From Chloroflexota bacterium (GTDB lineage Bacteria > Chloroflexota > Limnocylindria > Limnocylindrales > CSP1-4), in assembly GCA_003171065.1 (NCBI GenBank), contig PMXQ01000049.1, positions 1 through 32,426 on the forward strand: DNA of 32,426 nt. The letters are read 5' to 3'. Positions 1-9,266 of this stretch are shown piece by piece. A program made the position numbers and the translations under genes. A model generated the notes under the pieces. The model was given only the letters and a program-made list of their open reading frames with translations. It was not told where the DNA came from and ran no database searches. Numbering within the stretch: position 1 is the stretch's first letter; every line of letters starts with the position of its first letter.

Positions 1-803
1 CGCGCAGGTTGCGCGTCGAGGCGTGCGACGCGGAGCCAGGTAGGGCTGCGGAACCCGGTGGGCTCGGTGACCTGATCCCGACTAGCCTCGACGGCGCAGA
101 CTCAGGCCGCGCGAGGTCGCGGTCCCCCCGTCCTGTGGCCCGCCGGGAGGTCCCGCCCAAGTTGTCGTGCGGCCTGGACGACGCCGTACTCGGGAAGAGT
201 CAGGGGTAGCACCCGGTCATGGCGATGATGCCGACGAGGCCTCTCGCGATGATAGCTCCGACGGATAGCGAGCGATTGCCTTCGCGGGTCATATGTCTCC
301 GACGCTTACGTAGGCATCCCGGGGAGCGTGGGCAACCAGGTCCACCGCCGGGAGACGCTCCAGCCACTGGCTACCTGTTCAATCACGTGACCGTTGCAGT
401 GTCTACTGTAGTGGCCGAGCCCCACTGTAGGCGAGGGGCCCGATGGTACCCTTCCCGAGTCGGACCGTGTGGCGTAACTTCAGGTGAGCTCCAGTTGTAT
501 AGCAACTTCATAAAGGTTATTCTCCGCTCGGGCGGGCGGCAGCTCGGCCTGGCGGCTGGCCGTGGTCGCGACGCGGGAACGTCGTCGTCGGAGCCCTCCC
601 CTCCGAGCGTGACCAGCGAGGTTGAGCAGGTGGCGACAACGGCTATTCCTCCCGAGGGCGTAACGACCGGCGCACATCGGGGTTTGGACATGCTGGGGCC
701 GGTTACCGCTGAGTCGCCCGAGCCCGCCAGCCCACGAGCTGCAAGCGCGCCACGCCGGAGAGCGGCGATCCCGCTGCGGCAGACCACGGAGGAAACCAAC
801 CGG

Positions 804-1583
804 ATGGGATTGCTCGAAGGCAAGAAGGCGCTGGTGTTCGGCGTCGCGAACGACCACTCGATCGCCTGGGGAATCGCGCGGGCGCTCCACGACCACGGAG
901 CGAAGGTCGGGTTCAGCTCGATGCCCTCGCTGATCAAGCGGCGCGTCCGCCCTCTGGCGAACTCGATCGGTTCGACCTTCGTCGAGCCCTGCGACGTCCG
1001 TGACGACGACGAGATCCGGCGCGTATTCGAGCGCTGGAAGGCCAGGCAGGGCAATCTCGACATCCTCGTCCATGCCGTCGCCTACGCCGAGAAGGAAGAC
1101 CTGGCCGGCCACTTTGCCGACACCAGCCGCGACGGCTTCCACACCGCTTTCGACATCAGCGTCTATTCGTTGATCGCCATGGCCCGCGAGGCCCGCGCGT
1201 GCATGGCCCCAGGCTCCTCGATCATGACGCTCACCTACTACGGCGCCGAGAAGGTCGTGCCCCACTACAACGTCATGGGCGTTGCCAAAGCGGCGCTCGA
1301 AGCCTCCATGCGGTATCTCGCCGCCGACCTCGGGCCCAGCGGAATCCGCATCAACGCCATCAGCGCCGGGCCCGTGCGGACCCTCTCCGCCCACGGTATC
1401 GCCGGCTTCAAGTTGATGTACGGCGCCTTCGCGGAGGTCGCTCCGCTCCGCTCGCACATCACCATCGAGGACGTGGCCGGGACTGCCGTCTATCTGGCGA
1501 GCCCCCTGTCCGGCCAGACGACGGGCGAGGTCATCTACGTCGATGGCGGCTTCAACATCCTGGGTCTGCCCGTAGCCGAATAG
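804..1583 (+). CDS. fabI: Enoyl-[acyl-carrier-protein] reductase (FabI-type SDR); start trimmed to ATG 804 inside the 219..1583 ORF
   Basis: MGLLEGKKALVFGVANDHSIAWGIARALHDHGAKVGFS... with FabI-like VANDHSIAWGIA cofactor motif, Y/K active-site region (YYGAEKVVPHYNVMGVAKAALEA), RINAISAGPVRTLSA, and VYVDGG-like C-terminus (VIYVDGGFNI). Confidence 0.93.
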   Translation: MGLLEGKKALVFGVANDHSIAWGIARALHDHGAKVGFSSMPSLIKRRVRPLANSIGSTFVEPCDVRDDDEIRRVFERWKARQGNLDILVHAVAYAEKEDLAGHFADTSRDGFHTAFDISVYSLIAMAREARACMAPGSSIMTLTYYGAEKVVPHYNVMGVAKAALEASMRYLAADLGPSGIRINAISAGPVRTLSAHGIAGFKLMYGAFAEVAPLRSHITIEDVAGTAVYLASPLSGQTTGEVIYVDGGFNILGLPVAE

Positions 1584-1617
1584 GGGGAGGCCGGCTCGGG
1601 AGACGCAGCCTCGGCCC
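1584..1617 (+). terminator. Possible hairpin terminator between convergent fabI and ABC permease
   Basis: GGGGAGGCCGGCTCGGGAGACGCAGCCTCGGCCCC shows imperfect dyad symmetry just after the fabI stop; no T-tract. Confidence 0.25.
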
Positions 1618-1651
1618 CAGCGGGCGCAGGCTCACGTCCGGGCCCTTCCGG

Positions 1652-2434
1652 TCAGTCGGTCGAGCCCGACAGCTCGAAGTGCATCAGGCGCCAGGTCGCG
1701 AGCGCGAGCGCGACCACGATGAGGATGGCCGACAGGGTCAGGGCGGTGGTCGGCGAGAGTCGGGCGGCCTGCTGATGAAGCTGGTAGAAGCTATCGGCCA
1801 CGCCGAGGGCGTACTGCCGCACGGACAGGTTGGCGATACCGGGCAGGAGCGACGAAAGGGCGCCCTCCCAGACCAGTGAGTAGCCGATGCCGAGCACAAG
1901 CGCCCGGCGCGTGAACAGGCTCAGGGTCAGGAACAGGAGGACGTAACACAGCGAGCCCACAACCATCGCCCCGACATATGCCTCAGTTGCGGAGACGCCG
2001 GCGGAGCCCGCCGGCACGACCTCGATCGCACCCGCAACCAGGACGGAGGCGACCGTAAGGACGAGCGAGAGCGCCACGGCCGCGAAGGCCTTGGCCGCAA
2101 CTATCACCCACCGCGAAATCGGCTTGGCGAGCAGGTAGAGGATCGTGCCCTCGTCGTTCTCGGCGCCAAACGCGCCCGTCCCGAAGAGGACCGTCGCCAG
2201 CGGCAGGACGATCGTCATCGACACCAGATCGAAGACACGGTCCGTGAAGCGGCTGACGTCCACCTCCCCAAAGGCGCGGAAGATCAGGGCGAGGAGCGGC
2301 GGCAGCGCGGCGAGAAGGACGAGGAGCAGCGTGCGCCGCCGCCCCAGCTGCTGGCGGAAGGTGAGCCGCACGATCTCCGGGAAGGCGGTCAAGGATCCGG
2401 TCATCGAAGATCCGGTCATCGGGGTCCCGCTCAT
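1652..2434 (-). CDS. ABC-2 type exporter permease
   Basis: Multi-TM hydrophobic protein (LLLVLLAALPPLLALIF..., GTGAFGAENDEGTILYLLAKPISRW typical of ABC-2 permeases); 4-nt overlap with upstream ATPase. Confidence 0.85.
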   Translation of the reverse strand: MSGTPMTGSSMTGSLTAFPEIVRLTFRQQLGRRRTLLLVLLAALPPLLALIFRAFGEVDVSRFTDRVFDLVSMTIVLPLATVLFGTGAFGAENDEGTILYLLAKPISRWVIVAAKAFAAVALSLVLTVASVLVAGAIEVVPAGSAGVSATEAYVGAMVVGSLCYVLLFLTLSLFTRRALVLGIGYSLVWEGALSSLLPGIANLSVRQYALGVADSFYQLHQQAARLSPTTALTLSAILIVVALALATWRLMHFELSGSTD

Positions 2435-3384
2435 CGGCGCACCAGATAGTCGAACACGCTCTCCAGCGACTCATCGGCTGGCACGACCTCCGTCAGGCGC
2501 ACCCCGGCAGTCCGGCCGGCGGTGGCAATGATCCTGCGGAAGGCGGAGAGATGGGCGGTCTGCACCGACAGGGCGTTCTCCTTCAGCTCCACGGCGAAGA
2601 CGGCCGGATCGGCCATCAGAGTCGTGGCCAGCCTGCGATCGTCGCTCGAGCGGATCGTGATCGTATGAGGCCGATCGGTCATCAGGGCCCGGATGGCGCG
2701 GAAGTCGCCCGACGCGGCGAGCCGGCCGGCGACCAGGACCAGGATCTCGGTCCCGATCCTCTCGACTTCTTCCAGGATGTGCGACGAGAACAGGATCGTC
2801 CGGCCCGCTCCGGCCATCTCGACGAGCAGGTCCATCATCGACAGGCGCTGGCGAGGATCCATGCCGTTGAACGGCTCGTCCAGGAGCAGAACCTGGGGAT
2901 CGTGAACCAGCGCGCCGGCAACCTTGACTCGCTGGCGCATGCCCTTGGAGTAGGTGCCGATGGCGCGGTCGGCGGCGTCTTCCAGACCGACCCGAGCAAT
3001 CGAGGCGCGAGCCGCGGAATCCGCGTTCCGCATGCCCTGCAGGCGGGCGTTGAAACGCACGTACTCGTAGCCAGTGAGAAACGCGTAGACCGACTCCCGC
3101 TCCGGCACGAGCCCGATCTGGCGGTACACGGACGGATCGCGATGGGGGCTCCGGCCCAGGACGTGGACCGTGCCGGCGGACGGCGCCAGGAAGCCGGCGA
3201 GCATGTGGAGCAGCGTGGTCTTCCCTGCCCCGTTGGGGCCGAGGAGGCCGGTGACTCCCGCGCCGAGACTGAAGCTCACGTCGTTCACCGCAACGACGTT
3301 CCCGTACCAGCGCGCGGCGTTGGCCAGCTCGATCGCCGGAGCCGCGACAGCCTGATCGCCAGCTGGAAGCGTCTGCGCCGTCAT
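2431..3384 (-). CDS. ABC transporter ATP-binding protein
   Basis: Walker A GPNGAGKTT, signature YSKGMRQRV, Walker B VLLLDEPFNGMDP, H-loop SSHIL. Confidence 0.95.
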   Translation of the reverse strand: MTAQTLPAGDQAVAAPAIELANAARWYGNVVAVNDVSFSLGAGVTGLLGPNGAGKTTLLHMLAGFLAPSAGTVHVLGRSPHRDPSVYRQIGLVPERESVYAFLTGYEYVRFNARLQGMRNADSAARASIARVGLEDAADRAIGTYSKGMRQRVKVAGALVHDPQVLLLDEPFNGMDPRQRLSMMDLLVEMAGAGRTILFSSHILEEVERIGTEILVLVAGRLAASGDFRAIRALMTDRPHTITIRSSDDRRLATTLMADPAVFAVELKENALSVQTAHLSAFRRIIATAGRTAGVRLTEVVPADESLESVFDYLVRR

Positions 3385-4304
3385 GCCGCCATCCTCCGAT
3401 AGCGGAAGAGCAAGATGGCCGAGAACACGGCCACGCTCGCAATGCAGGCGACGACATATGTGTCCGCCCCGAGCGTCGCTGGATAGTCGGCGCCCAGTGC
3501 CTTGCCAAAGAACCAGTCCGTGGCTCCGGAAAGCGAGGTGATCGGCGTCAGGAGCACCAGCTTGTCGGCCGAGGTCCAGCCGCCCTGCTGGGCGACCGCG
3601 TAGATGATGGCCGGCACCGCTTCCATGAGCAAGAAGTAGGCGATCAGCCCGATGGCCGAGTAGGCCCGCCGCGGCGAGTAGGACGAAAGCGCCAGCGAGA
3701 TGGAGGCCATGCTCGCCGCTATCAGGATGTCGGCCGGGATGGCCGGCAGCGCTTTCGGCAGTTCGACGCCGATGGCGCTGATCGTGTCCGGCTTCATCAG
3801 CACGTCGCCGACGAAGAGGGCAATCATCGGTACGATCAGGGCCAGAAAGAGCGCCGTCGCGAGCGAGGCGAGCCTGGCGAGCGCGTAGTCGGCGCGACCC
3901 ATCGCCCGCGTGAAGTAGAGGGACAGGACCTGGTATCGCTGGTCGCGGCAGACGACCTCGGGGGCCTGGGCCACGCAGAAGAGGATCAGCAGGAATCCGA
4001 ACTGCGTGAAGTAGCTGTCGTACGCGAACAGCTGGACCTGCTGGCCGCTGCTGATCTCATTCGCAAGCGTGGAAGAGAAAGCAAGCTGCAGGAAGGCGAA
4101 GAAGGAATACAGGCCGGCCAGGATGAACGGCGCCGCCTTGGCGCTCATCGGTCGGCCGAAGCCCCAGACGCCTCGCAGGCTCTCGACGTAGAGGGACCAG
4201 GCCGCATACCAGCGGCCGTGCCGCTTGCCCGCGTAGTGGCGGTAGCCCAGGTCGAAGATGCTGCCCGAGGGCGAGCTGGCAGACAGGCGGTTGCCGGCGC
4301 TCAC
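3381..4304 (-). CDS. ABC-2 type exporter permease (GTG start at 4304 overlapping upstream TGA)
   Basis: VSAGNRLSASSPSGSIFDLGYRHYAGKRHGRWYAAWSLYVESLRGVWGFGRP...; multiple TM segments; the listed 3381..4469 ORF begins in an out-of-frame extension. GTGA start/stop overlap. Confidence 0.85.
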   Translation of the reverse strand: MSAGNRLSASSPSGSIFDLGYRHYAGKRHGRWYAAWSLYVESLRGVWGFGRPMSAKAAPFILAGLYSFFAFLQLAFSSTLANEISSGQQVQLFAYDSYFTQFGFLLILFCVAQAPEVVCRDQRYQVLSLYFTRAMGRADYALARLASLATALFLALIVPMIALFVGDVLMKPDTISAIGVELPKALPAIPADILIAASMASISLALSSYSPRRAYSAIGLIAYFLLMEAVPAIIYAVAQQGGWTSADKLVLLTPITSLSGATDWFFGKALGADYPATLGADTYVVACIASVAVFSAILLFRYRRMAA

Positions 4305-5233
4305 TGGACGCCTCCAGCGACCGGCTCCGGCTCTTGCTCGGGCTCGCGGAAGATGTCCTCGAGCCGGCGGCGCTCCTGCTGGACCCGGACCAGGGGCAGC
4401 CCAAGATCGGCAACGGTGTCGCGAACCGCGTCGTAGAGGGCTTCGCTTTCCAGGACCAGGAGAACGCACTGCTCTTCCTGCCTGGCCTTGAAGCCACGGC
4501 TGGTCAGGGCCGCCGTCAGCCGGTCCGCACCTTCTTCCACCTCGACCGCCACGACCGGCGTCCGCTGGGTGAACGTCGAGATCGGGGCGGCCTTCAGGAG
4601 ATGACCGGCGTCGATCGCGAGCAGGAACGTGCAGACCTGCTCGATCTCGCCCAGCAGATGCGATGCCACGATGACCGAGATCCCGAAGTCCGTGCCCGTC
4701 CGCTTGATCAAGTCGAGCATCTCGTCGCGGCCGGTGGGGTCCAGACCATTGGTCGGCTCGTCCAGGAGCAGCAGCGTTGGATCATGGGCGAGAGCCTGGG
4801 CCAGCTTGACCCGCTGCTTCATTCCCGTGGAGTAGCCGCCGATCTGGCGGTAGCGCTCTTCGTAGAGGCCAACGTGCCGCAGCACCTCGGCCGTTCGTTC
4901 GCGGGCGGCGGTTCGCGGCAGGCCGGAGATCCGGGCCATGTGGGTGACGAACTCGGTCGCGCCGACATCGGGCGGGAGGCAGTCGTGCTCTGGCATATAG
5001 CCGACGACCTTGCGGATCTCGCGGGTGTCGGAAACGACGTCGAGCCCAAGGACGGAGGCACGGCCGCTCGACGGCGGGACCAGGCCGAGCAGGATCTTGA
5101 TCAGCGTGCTCTTGCCGGCGCCATTGGCCCCGACCAGGCCGATGATCCCGGGTTCCACCTGGAGGTCCAGCCGGTCAAGAGCCTTGACCGCCCCGTAGTC
5201 CTTGGTGAGACTCGCAGTCTCGATCAGAGCCAT
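4301..5233 (-). CDS. ABC transporter ATP-binding protein (start MALIETASLTKDYG)
   Basis: Walker A GANGAGKST, signature YSTGMKQRV, Walker B LLLLDEPTNGLDP, H-loop ASHLL. Confidence 0.95.
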   Translation of the reverse strand: MALIETASLTKDYGAVKALDRLDLQVEPGIIGLVGANGAGKSTLIKILLGLVPPSSGRASVLGLDVVSDTREIRKVVGYMPEHDCLPPDVGATEFVTHMARISGLPRTAARERTAEVLRHVGLYEERYRQIGGYSTGMKQRVKLAQALAHDPTLLLLDEPTNGLDPTGRDEMLDLIKRTGTDFGISVIVASHLLGEIEQVCTFLLAIDAGHLLKAAPISTFTQRTPVVAVEVEEGADRLTAALTSRGFKARQEEQCVLLVLESEALYDAVRDTVADLGLPLVRVQQERRRLEDIFREPEQEPEPVAGGVQ

Positions 5234-5251
5234 AGATACTCTGTTCCCCCA

Positions 5252-6283
5252 ATGGAGTCGAGCGCCCATGATAACCATGCGACGATCCCTCCGTCTCGGT
5301 CGGAGGCCGCCGCGGGTCTATCGAGTCGTCCGAATCTCCAGACTCCGCATCAGGCCATTTGGATCGTTCAAGCCGGGGGCCGGCACGCCGACACCTTTCT
5401 CGTGGAAGTACTGACCAGCACCACTCTCGACCGGGCGCGCCAGATCGTCCAGCACGCGCACGCGATCAGCCCGTCCGCCAGCCTGCTTCGACTGGAGCAG
5501 CAGCTGCGGCAGGGCGATTCGAACGCTCGCCAGCTGGCCAGGCTGATCGACGGCTCGCCTGCCCTGGCGGCCCGCGTGCTGCGCATGGCCAACTCGGCCT
5601 TCTACGCCCCCGCCGAACCCGTGACCACTCTCTCGCGGGCGGTGGCGCTGCTCGGCGACACGGTTCTGCGGCAGCTGGTCCTGACCTCACTCATCGTTTC
5701 GCGCCGGGCCGGCAACCGCAGCCCGCGCGAGGCTCTCGCCGCGGCCCGACTCACGGGCGACGCTGTTCGCAGCGCCGTCGTGGGCAAGATCCTGGCCCAG
5801 ATGTCCCGGGCCGCTGATCCGGACACGGCATTCGCGGCCGGTCTGCTCCACGACCTCGGCCACGTCTATCTGCTCGACGACGTCGGCGAGCGGTACGCGA
5901 GCTACCTGCTCGACCCGCACGCCCACGACGCCCGCAACGCGGCAGGCCAGCTGGAGATGGAGATCGAGCTTGCCGGCACGACCCACCAGGATGTCGGCGC
6001 GGTCTTCGCCTACGAATGGAACCTCCCGCCGGTCATCGCCCGGGTCCTGTGGGACCACCACGTACCCAGCCCCGGGTCGTTGGGCGCCCTCGTGGCCGCG
6101 GCCGACGTACTGGTGCGCGAGATCAGCTACCCGGCGGTCGTGGACGCGGCCGACCGGCAAATGGAAGGCGACGCGGCCCTGGGCGCGCTCGGCATCAGCC
6201 GCGAGCGCTGGGACGAGCGGGCAGCCACCGTGCGCGACCAGTTCCAGGAACTGCTCTCCATCTTCGACGTCCAGGCCGTCTGA
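5252..6283 (+). CDS. HDOD-domain signalling protein (start uncertain: ATG 5252 or GTG 5402)
   Basis: LLRLEQQLRQGDSNARQLARLIDGSPALAARVLRMANSAFYAPAEPVTTLSRAVALLGDTVLRQLVLTS ... AFAAGLLHDLGHVYLL: HDOD architecture. The 306 codons before 5252 in the ORF track lie antisense to the ABC ATPase and were excluded. Confidence 0.85.
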   Translation: MESSAHDNHATIPPSRSEAAAGLSSRPNLQTPHQAIWIVQAGGRHADTFLVEVLTSTTLDRARQIVQHAHAISPSASLLRLEQQLRQGDSNARQLARLIDGSPALAARVLRMANSAFYAPAEPVTTLSRAVALLGDTVLRQLVLTSLIVSRRAGNRSPREALAAARLTGDAVRSAVVGKILAQMSRAADPDTAFAAGLLHDLGHVYLLDDVGERYASYLLDPHAHDARNAAGQLEMEIELAGTTHQDVGAVFAYEWNLPPVIARVLWDHHVPSPGSLGALVAAADVLVREISYPAVVDAADRQMEGDAALGALGISRERWDERAATVRDQFQELLSIFDVQAV

Positions 6284-6312
6284 CCACCTCGGGTGTTCGA
6301 GGCCGGGCTCGA

Positions 6313-6455
6313 TGGCGGCCCGGTGGCGACCCGATGGCGACCCGGCCCGGCTCGCGGTGGCCCTTGGCGACCCGGTAGCGGCCCTTGGCGACCCGGCCCG
6401 GCGCGTGGTCGCCCTTGACGACCCGGCCCGGTGGCGACTGGCCGGTGGCGGCCAG
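6313..6455. repeat. Degenerate GC-rich tandem repeat (core GGCGACCCGGCCCGG)
   Basis: About 5-6 imperfect copies of GGCGACCCGG/GACGACCCGG within 140 nt in the convergent intergenic region. Confidence 0.6.
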
Positions 6456-6708
6456 GAATTGCGCTCAACTCATGGGGAGAGTGCTATGCGATGCAGCCGC
6501 CATTGCGAGGCGACCCGTGGGTATTCCGGCGTGCAGATTCGCCCGTCGATCGGTCGGCCGGCAACCGAAAACGGCTACTCGGCGCCACCGAAGAGAGGCC
6601 GCGGGCGAACGTGGCACCGCTCTGCTCCACCCGGTACTCACTCCAAGCGTATTTGGGAATCAGGCGAGCAACGCCCCCGGGCGAGCAGCGCCGCGCTCCG
6701 ACCGGAAC

Positions 6709-7875
6709 TCAGCGGCTCTGCCCGACCCGCTTGTCGTACCAACGGACGATCAGCCAGTAGCAGATCAGGATCGCCACCGCGACGGCCGCCGCTCCCTGGA
6801 AGGGCGGGTAGTTGACGACGTCTTTGGCCGTGTCCACGAACGTGCCCGTGGGCGGCGGCTTCTGGGTGGCCAGCGCACCAGGCGTGCCGGCCGCTGGGGA
6901 CGGCGACTGCCGGCCGCCGTTGCCCAGGTAGAGGGAGGAGCCAGCCGGAACCGCCGCCAGGGCGACCGGGTCGCGCTCCGTGCCCAACTCGAGGGTCCGC
7001 TGCAGCCTGCCCATCGCGTCGAAGACCTCGACCGTGCCCGACTCGGCGACGTGCAGGAAGGCCCCCTCGTCGCTGGCCGCCATCGCCACGACGCCACCGC
7101 GGGCCGTGGCCCACTTGGTCGCCTTCGTCGGGCTGACCGACCACAGGTCGGAGCCGATGGACACGATGGCGGTCGATGCGAGGGCCGCCACGGCCGTGGG
7201 CGTAGCGGAGAGCGGGACGGTCCAGGTTGTGGTGAGCGTCGTGAGATCGACTCGAAGAAGGGCGTTCGGGTTGGCCGTAGCCACCAGGACGCCGCCGTTC
7301 TGGCGATCGATCGCCAGGGCCTGGATACCACCGGCCACGGTCGTCTTTCTGGCGGTGGAGGTGGCCGGATCCACGACGTCGAGCCAGGTCTCGCCGGCGT
7401 CTGCGACGGCCACTCGCGGATCGCGCCGATCGCCCGCAAGCAAGTTCCCGGGGCCGGGGAGCTCCGCGCTCTCGACCACGCTGTTGTCGTGGACGGTGAT
7501 GAAGGCCAGGGTTCGCCGGAGGGGCATTGCGCCGACGAGGATCTCGCCGGCCGGGAAGGCCAGCGCGGTCACCGGGCCGGGCGTCGAGATGGCGTCGCCG
7601 ATGGTCAGTGTCTCGATGTCGATCGGTGTGATGTGGGCGCCGCCGCTGCCGACGTACAGCGTCCTGCCGTCGGGAGTGAAGGCCAGCGATTGCGGCGACG
7701 GCAGCACGCTGGTCGTGCTGACGATGGTTGAAGTGGAGACGCGGACCTCCAGCACGCCGGCCGGACTGGCGACATACAGATCGCCTACTCCGTTGGCCAG
7801 CGCCGGGCCTGCCAGCCCCGCCAGAAGCAGCGGAGCCAGGGCGCCACTCGTTCCGATTGCCTTTGCGATCTTCAC
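6709..7875 (-). CDS. Secreted beta-propeller (YVTN/WD40-like) protein with N-terminal signal peptide and C-terminal transmembrane anchor
   Basis: Signal peptide MKIAKAIGTSGALAPLLLAGLAGPALA; propeller-like repeats (SLAFTPDGRTLYVGSGG, ALAIDRQNGGVLVATANPNALLRVDLTT, VVAMAASDEGAFLHVAESGTVEVFDAMG); C-terminal TM GAAAVAVAILICYWLIVRWYDKR. Confidence 0.75.
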   Translation of the reverse strand: MKIAKAIGTSGALAPLLLAGLAGPALANGVGDLYVASPAGVLEVRVSTSTIVSTTSVLPSPQSLAFTPDGRTLYVGSGGAHITPIDIETLTIGDAISTPGPVTALAFPAGEILVGAMPLRRTLAFITVHDNSVVESAELPGPGNLLAGDRRDPRVAVADAGETWLDVVDPATSTARKTTVAGGIQALAIDRQNGGVLVATANPNALLRVDLTTLTTTWTVPLSATPTAVAALASTAIVSIGSDLWSVSPTKATKWATARGGVVAMAASDEGAFLHVAESGTVEVFDAMGRLQRTLELGTERDPVALAAVPAGSSLYLGNGGRQSPSPAAGTPGALATQKPPPTGTFVDTAKDVVNYPPFQGAAAVAVAILICYWLIVRWYDKRVGQSR

Positions 7876-7938
7876 GCGCGCATCCCCGAGTTATGCAGGT
7901 GCACTGGTAGGTATCGGTGCGAAGTGTCCGAACAGAAG

Positions 7939-7970
7939 TGGCCGGGCGGGCTGCAAGGCCAGCCCGGCCA
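7939..7970 (-). terminator. Strong stem-loop downstream of flgE (terminator or attenuator candidate)
   Basis: Minus strand TGGCCGGGCTG-GCCTTG-CAGCCC(GCCC)GGCCA: 11-bp stem with a 4-nt bulge; no U-tract. Confidence 0.35.
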
Positions 7971-8018
7971 ATCCCTGTCGCAAACTCAGCCCACGTGAAC
8001 GGGCTATCGAAGAGGCTG

Positions 8019-9266
8019 CTACTGCTTAAGGTTCACGAGTTCCTGAAGCATCTGGTCGGAGGTGGTGATAACGCGGCTGTTGGCCTGGAAGCCACGCTCG
8101 GCCGTGATCATCCCCGTGAACTCGGTGGCCAGGTCGACGTTCGACATCTCGAGCGCTCCCGTCGCGACACTGCCTCGGCCGCCCGATCCGGCGATGCCGA
8201 TGTTGGCGGCACCGGACGCAGACGTCGAGGCGAAGTTGTTCTGACCGGATCGCAGGAGACCGGCCGGGTTGAGGAAATCCGCGAGGGCGATCTGGCCCAG
8301 GACCTGGGTCTGGCCGTTCGAGTAGACACCGGAGATCTCACCGGCGTTGCCGACGGAGAAGGTGGTCAGCGTGCCCGACGGGAAGCCGTCGGTCTGACCG
8401 GTAGGCTGGCTCGTGCCGCTGAACTGGGTCATCTGATCGAAGCTGATGGCCGGAGTGCTCGCCTTGGCGCCGTCCGGGAAGGTGAAGCTCAGCGAACCGG
8501 TCGAGCTTGTCTCGACGCCCGACGTGGAGAAGTTCAAGGTGCCCTGGTTCACGGGTGGCGGGCCCGCCACCGGGCTGATCGTGATACCCGTGTCGGCAGC
8601 ATCCTTGGTGGCCGCCCAGCTCCACGTGTTGGCCGCCGTCTGGGTGAAGGTGACCTTGACCGAGTGGGCGATGCCCAGGCTGTCGTAGACCGTCATCGTC
8701 GTCGGGACGGCCGTGCCGGCGGACGCGCCGGCGTCCAGGTTGCCGCTGACAGTGACGGTCGAGGTCGCCAGAGCTGTAGTGCGCTGGCCGATCGGGATGA
8801 CGATGTTGGTGATCGGTTGGGTGATGTCGATCTTGCCGGCCGCGTCCGCCTGCCAGCCCTGGACCTTCATGCCGCTGGCAGGGTTCGCCAGCGAGCCGTC
8901 GAGGGCGATGTTGAAGGAGCCGTCGCGGGTGTAGTAGGTGCCCGAGCCATCCGATTCGACGAAGAAGCCGTCGCCCTGGATCGCCATGTCGGTCGCAACT
9001 CCAGTGGTCTGCAGGTTGCCCTGCGTCTGCAGGACGTCGATGCCGGCGACTGTCATGCCGAGTCCGATCTGAGCGGGGTCGATGCTGCCCAGGCCGCCCT
9101 GAGGAGCGGTTGCGCCGTGGATGGTCTGGGACATGATGTCCTGGAAGTCGACGCGACCGGACTTGTAGCCGACCGTGTTGACGTTGGCGATGTTGTTGCC
9201 GATGACGTCCATCATGGTCTGGTTGCCGTGCAGACCCGAGATCGCCGCGAACATTGAACGAAGCAC
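8019..9266 (-). CDS. flgE: Flagellar hook protein FlgE (GTG start 9266, preceded by AGGAGG)
   Basis: VLRSMFAAISGLHGNQTMMDVIGNNIANVNTVGYKSGRVDFQDIMSQT at N-terminus; MAIQGDGFFV; C-terminal NVDLATEFTGMITAERGFQANSRVITTSDQMLQELVNLKQ. Confidence 0.97.
   Translation of the reverse strand: MLRSMFAAISGLHGNQTMMDVIGNNIANVNTVGYKSGRVDFQDIMSQTIHGATAPQGGLGSIDPAQIGLGMTVAGIDVLQTQGNLQTTGVATDMAIQGDGFFVESDGSGTYYTRDGSFNIALDGSLANPASGMKVQGWQADAAGKIDITQPITNIVIPIGQRTTALATSTVTVSGNLDAGASAGTAVPTTMTVYDSLGIAHSVKVTFTQTAANTWSWAATKDAADTGITISPVAGPPPVNQGTLNFSTSGVETSSTGSLSFTFPDGAKASTPAISFDQMTQFSGTSQPTGQTDGFPSGTLTTFSVGNAGEISGVYSNGQTQVLGQIALADFLNPAGLLRSGQNNFASTSASGAANIGIAGSGGRGSVATGALEMSNVDLATEFTGMITAERGFQANSRVITTSDQMLQELVNLKQ

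Noticed and set aside
219-803. 195-residue N-terminal extension of FabI in the ORF track
   Set aside because: No FabI-like sequence before MGLLEGKKALVFGVAND; SDR proteins start there and an upstream GGAGGAAA fits as RBS.
4334-5251. N-terminal 306 codons of the 649-aa ORF before the HDOD domain
   Set aside because: Antisense to the ABC ATPase coding region; not a genuine N-terminal fusion.
6127-6468. 113-aa minus-strand ORF with collagen-like GPGRQGPPRAG repeats
   Set aside because: Overlaps the HDOD 3' end and arises from the GC minisatellite; no RBS or signal sequence support.
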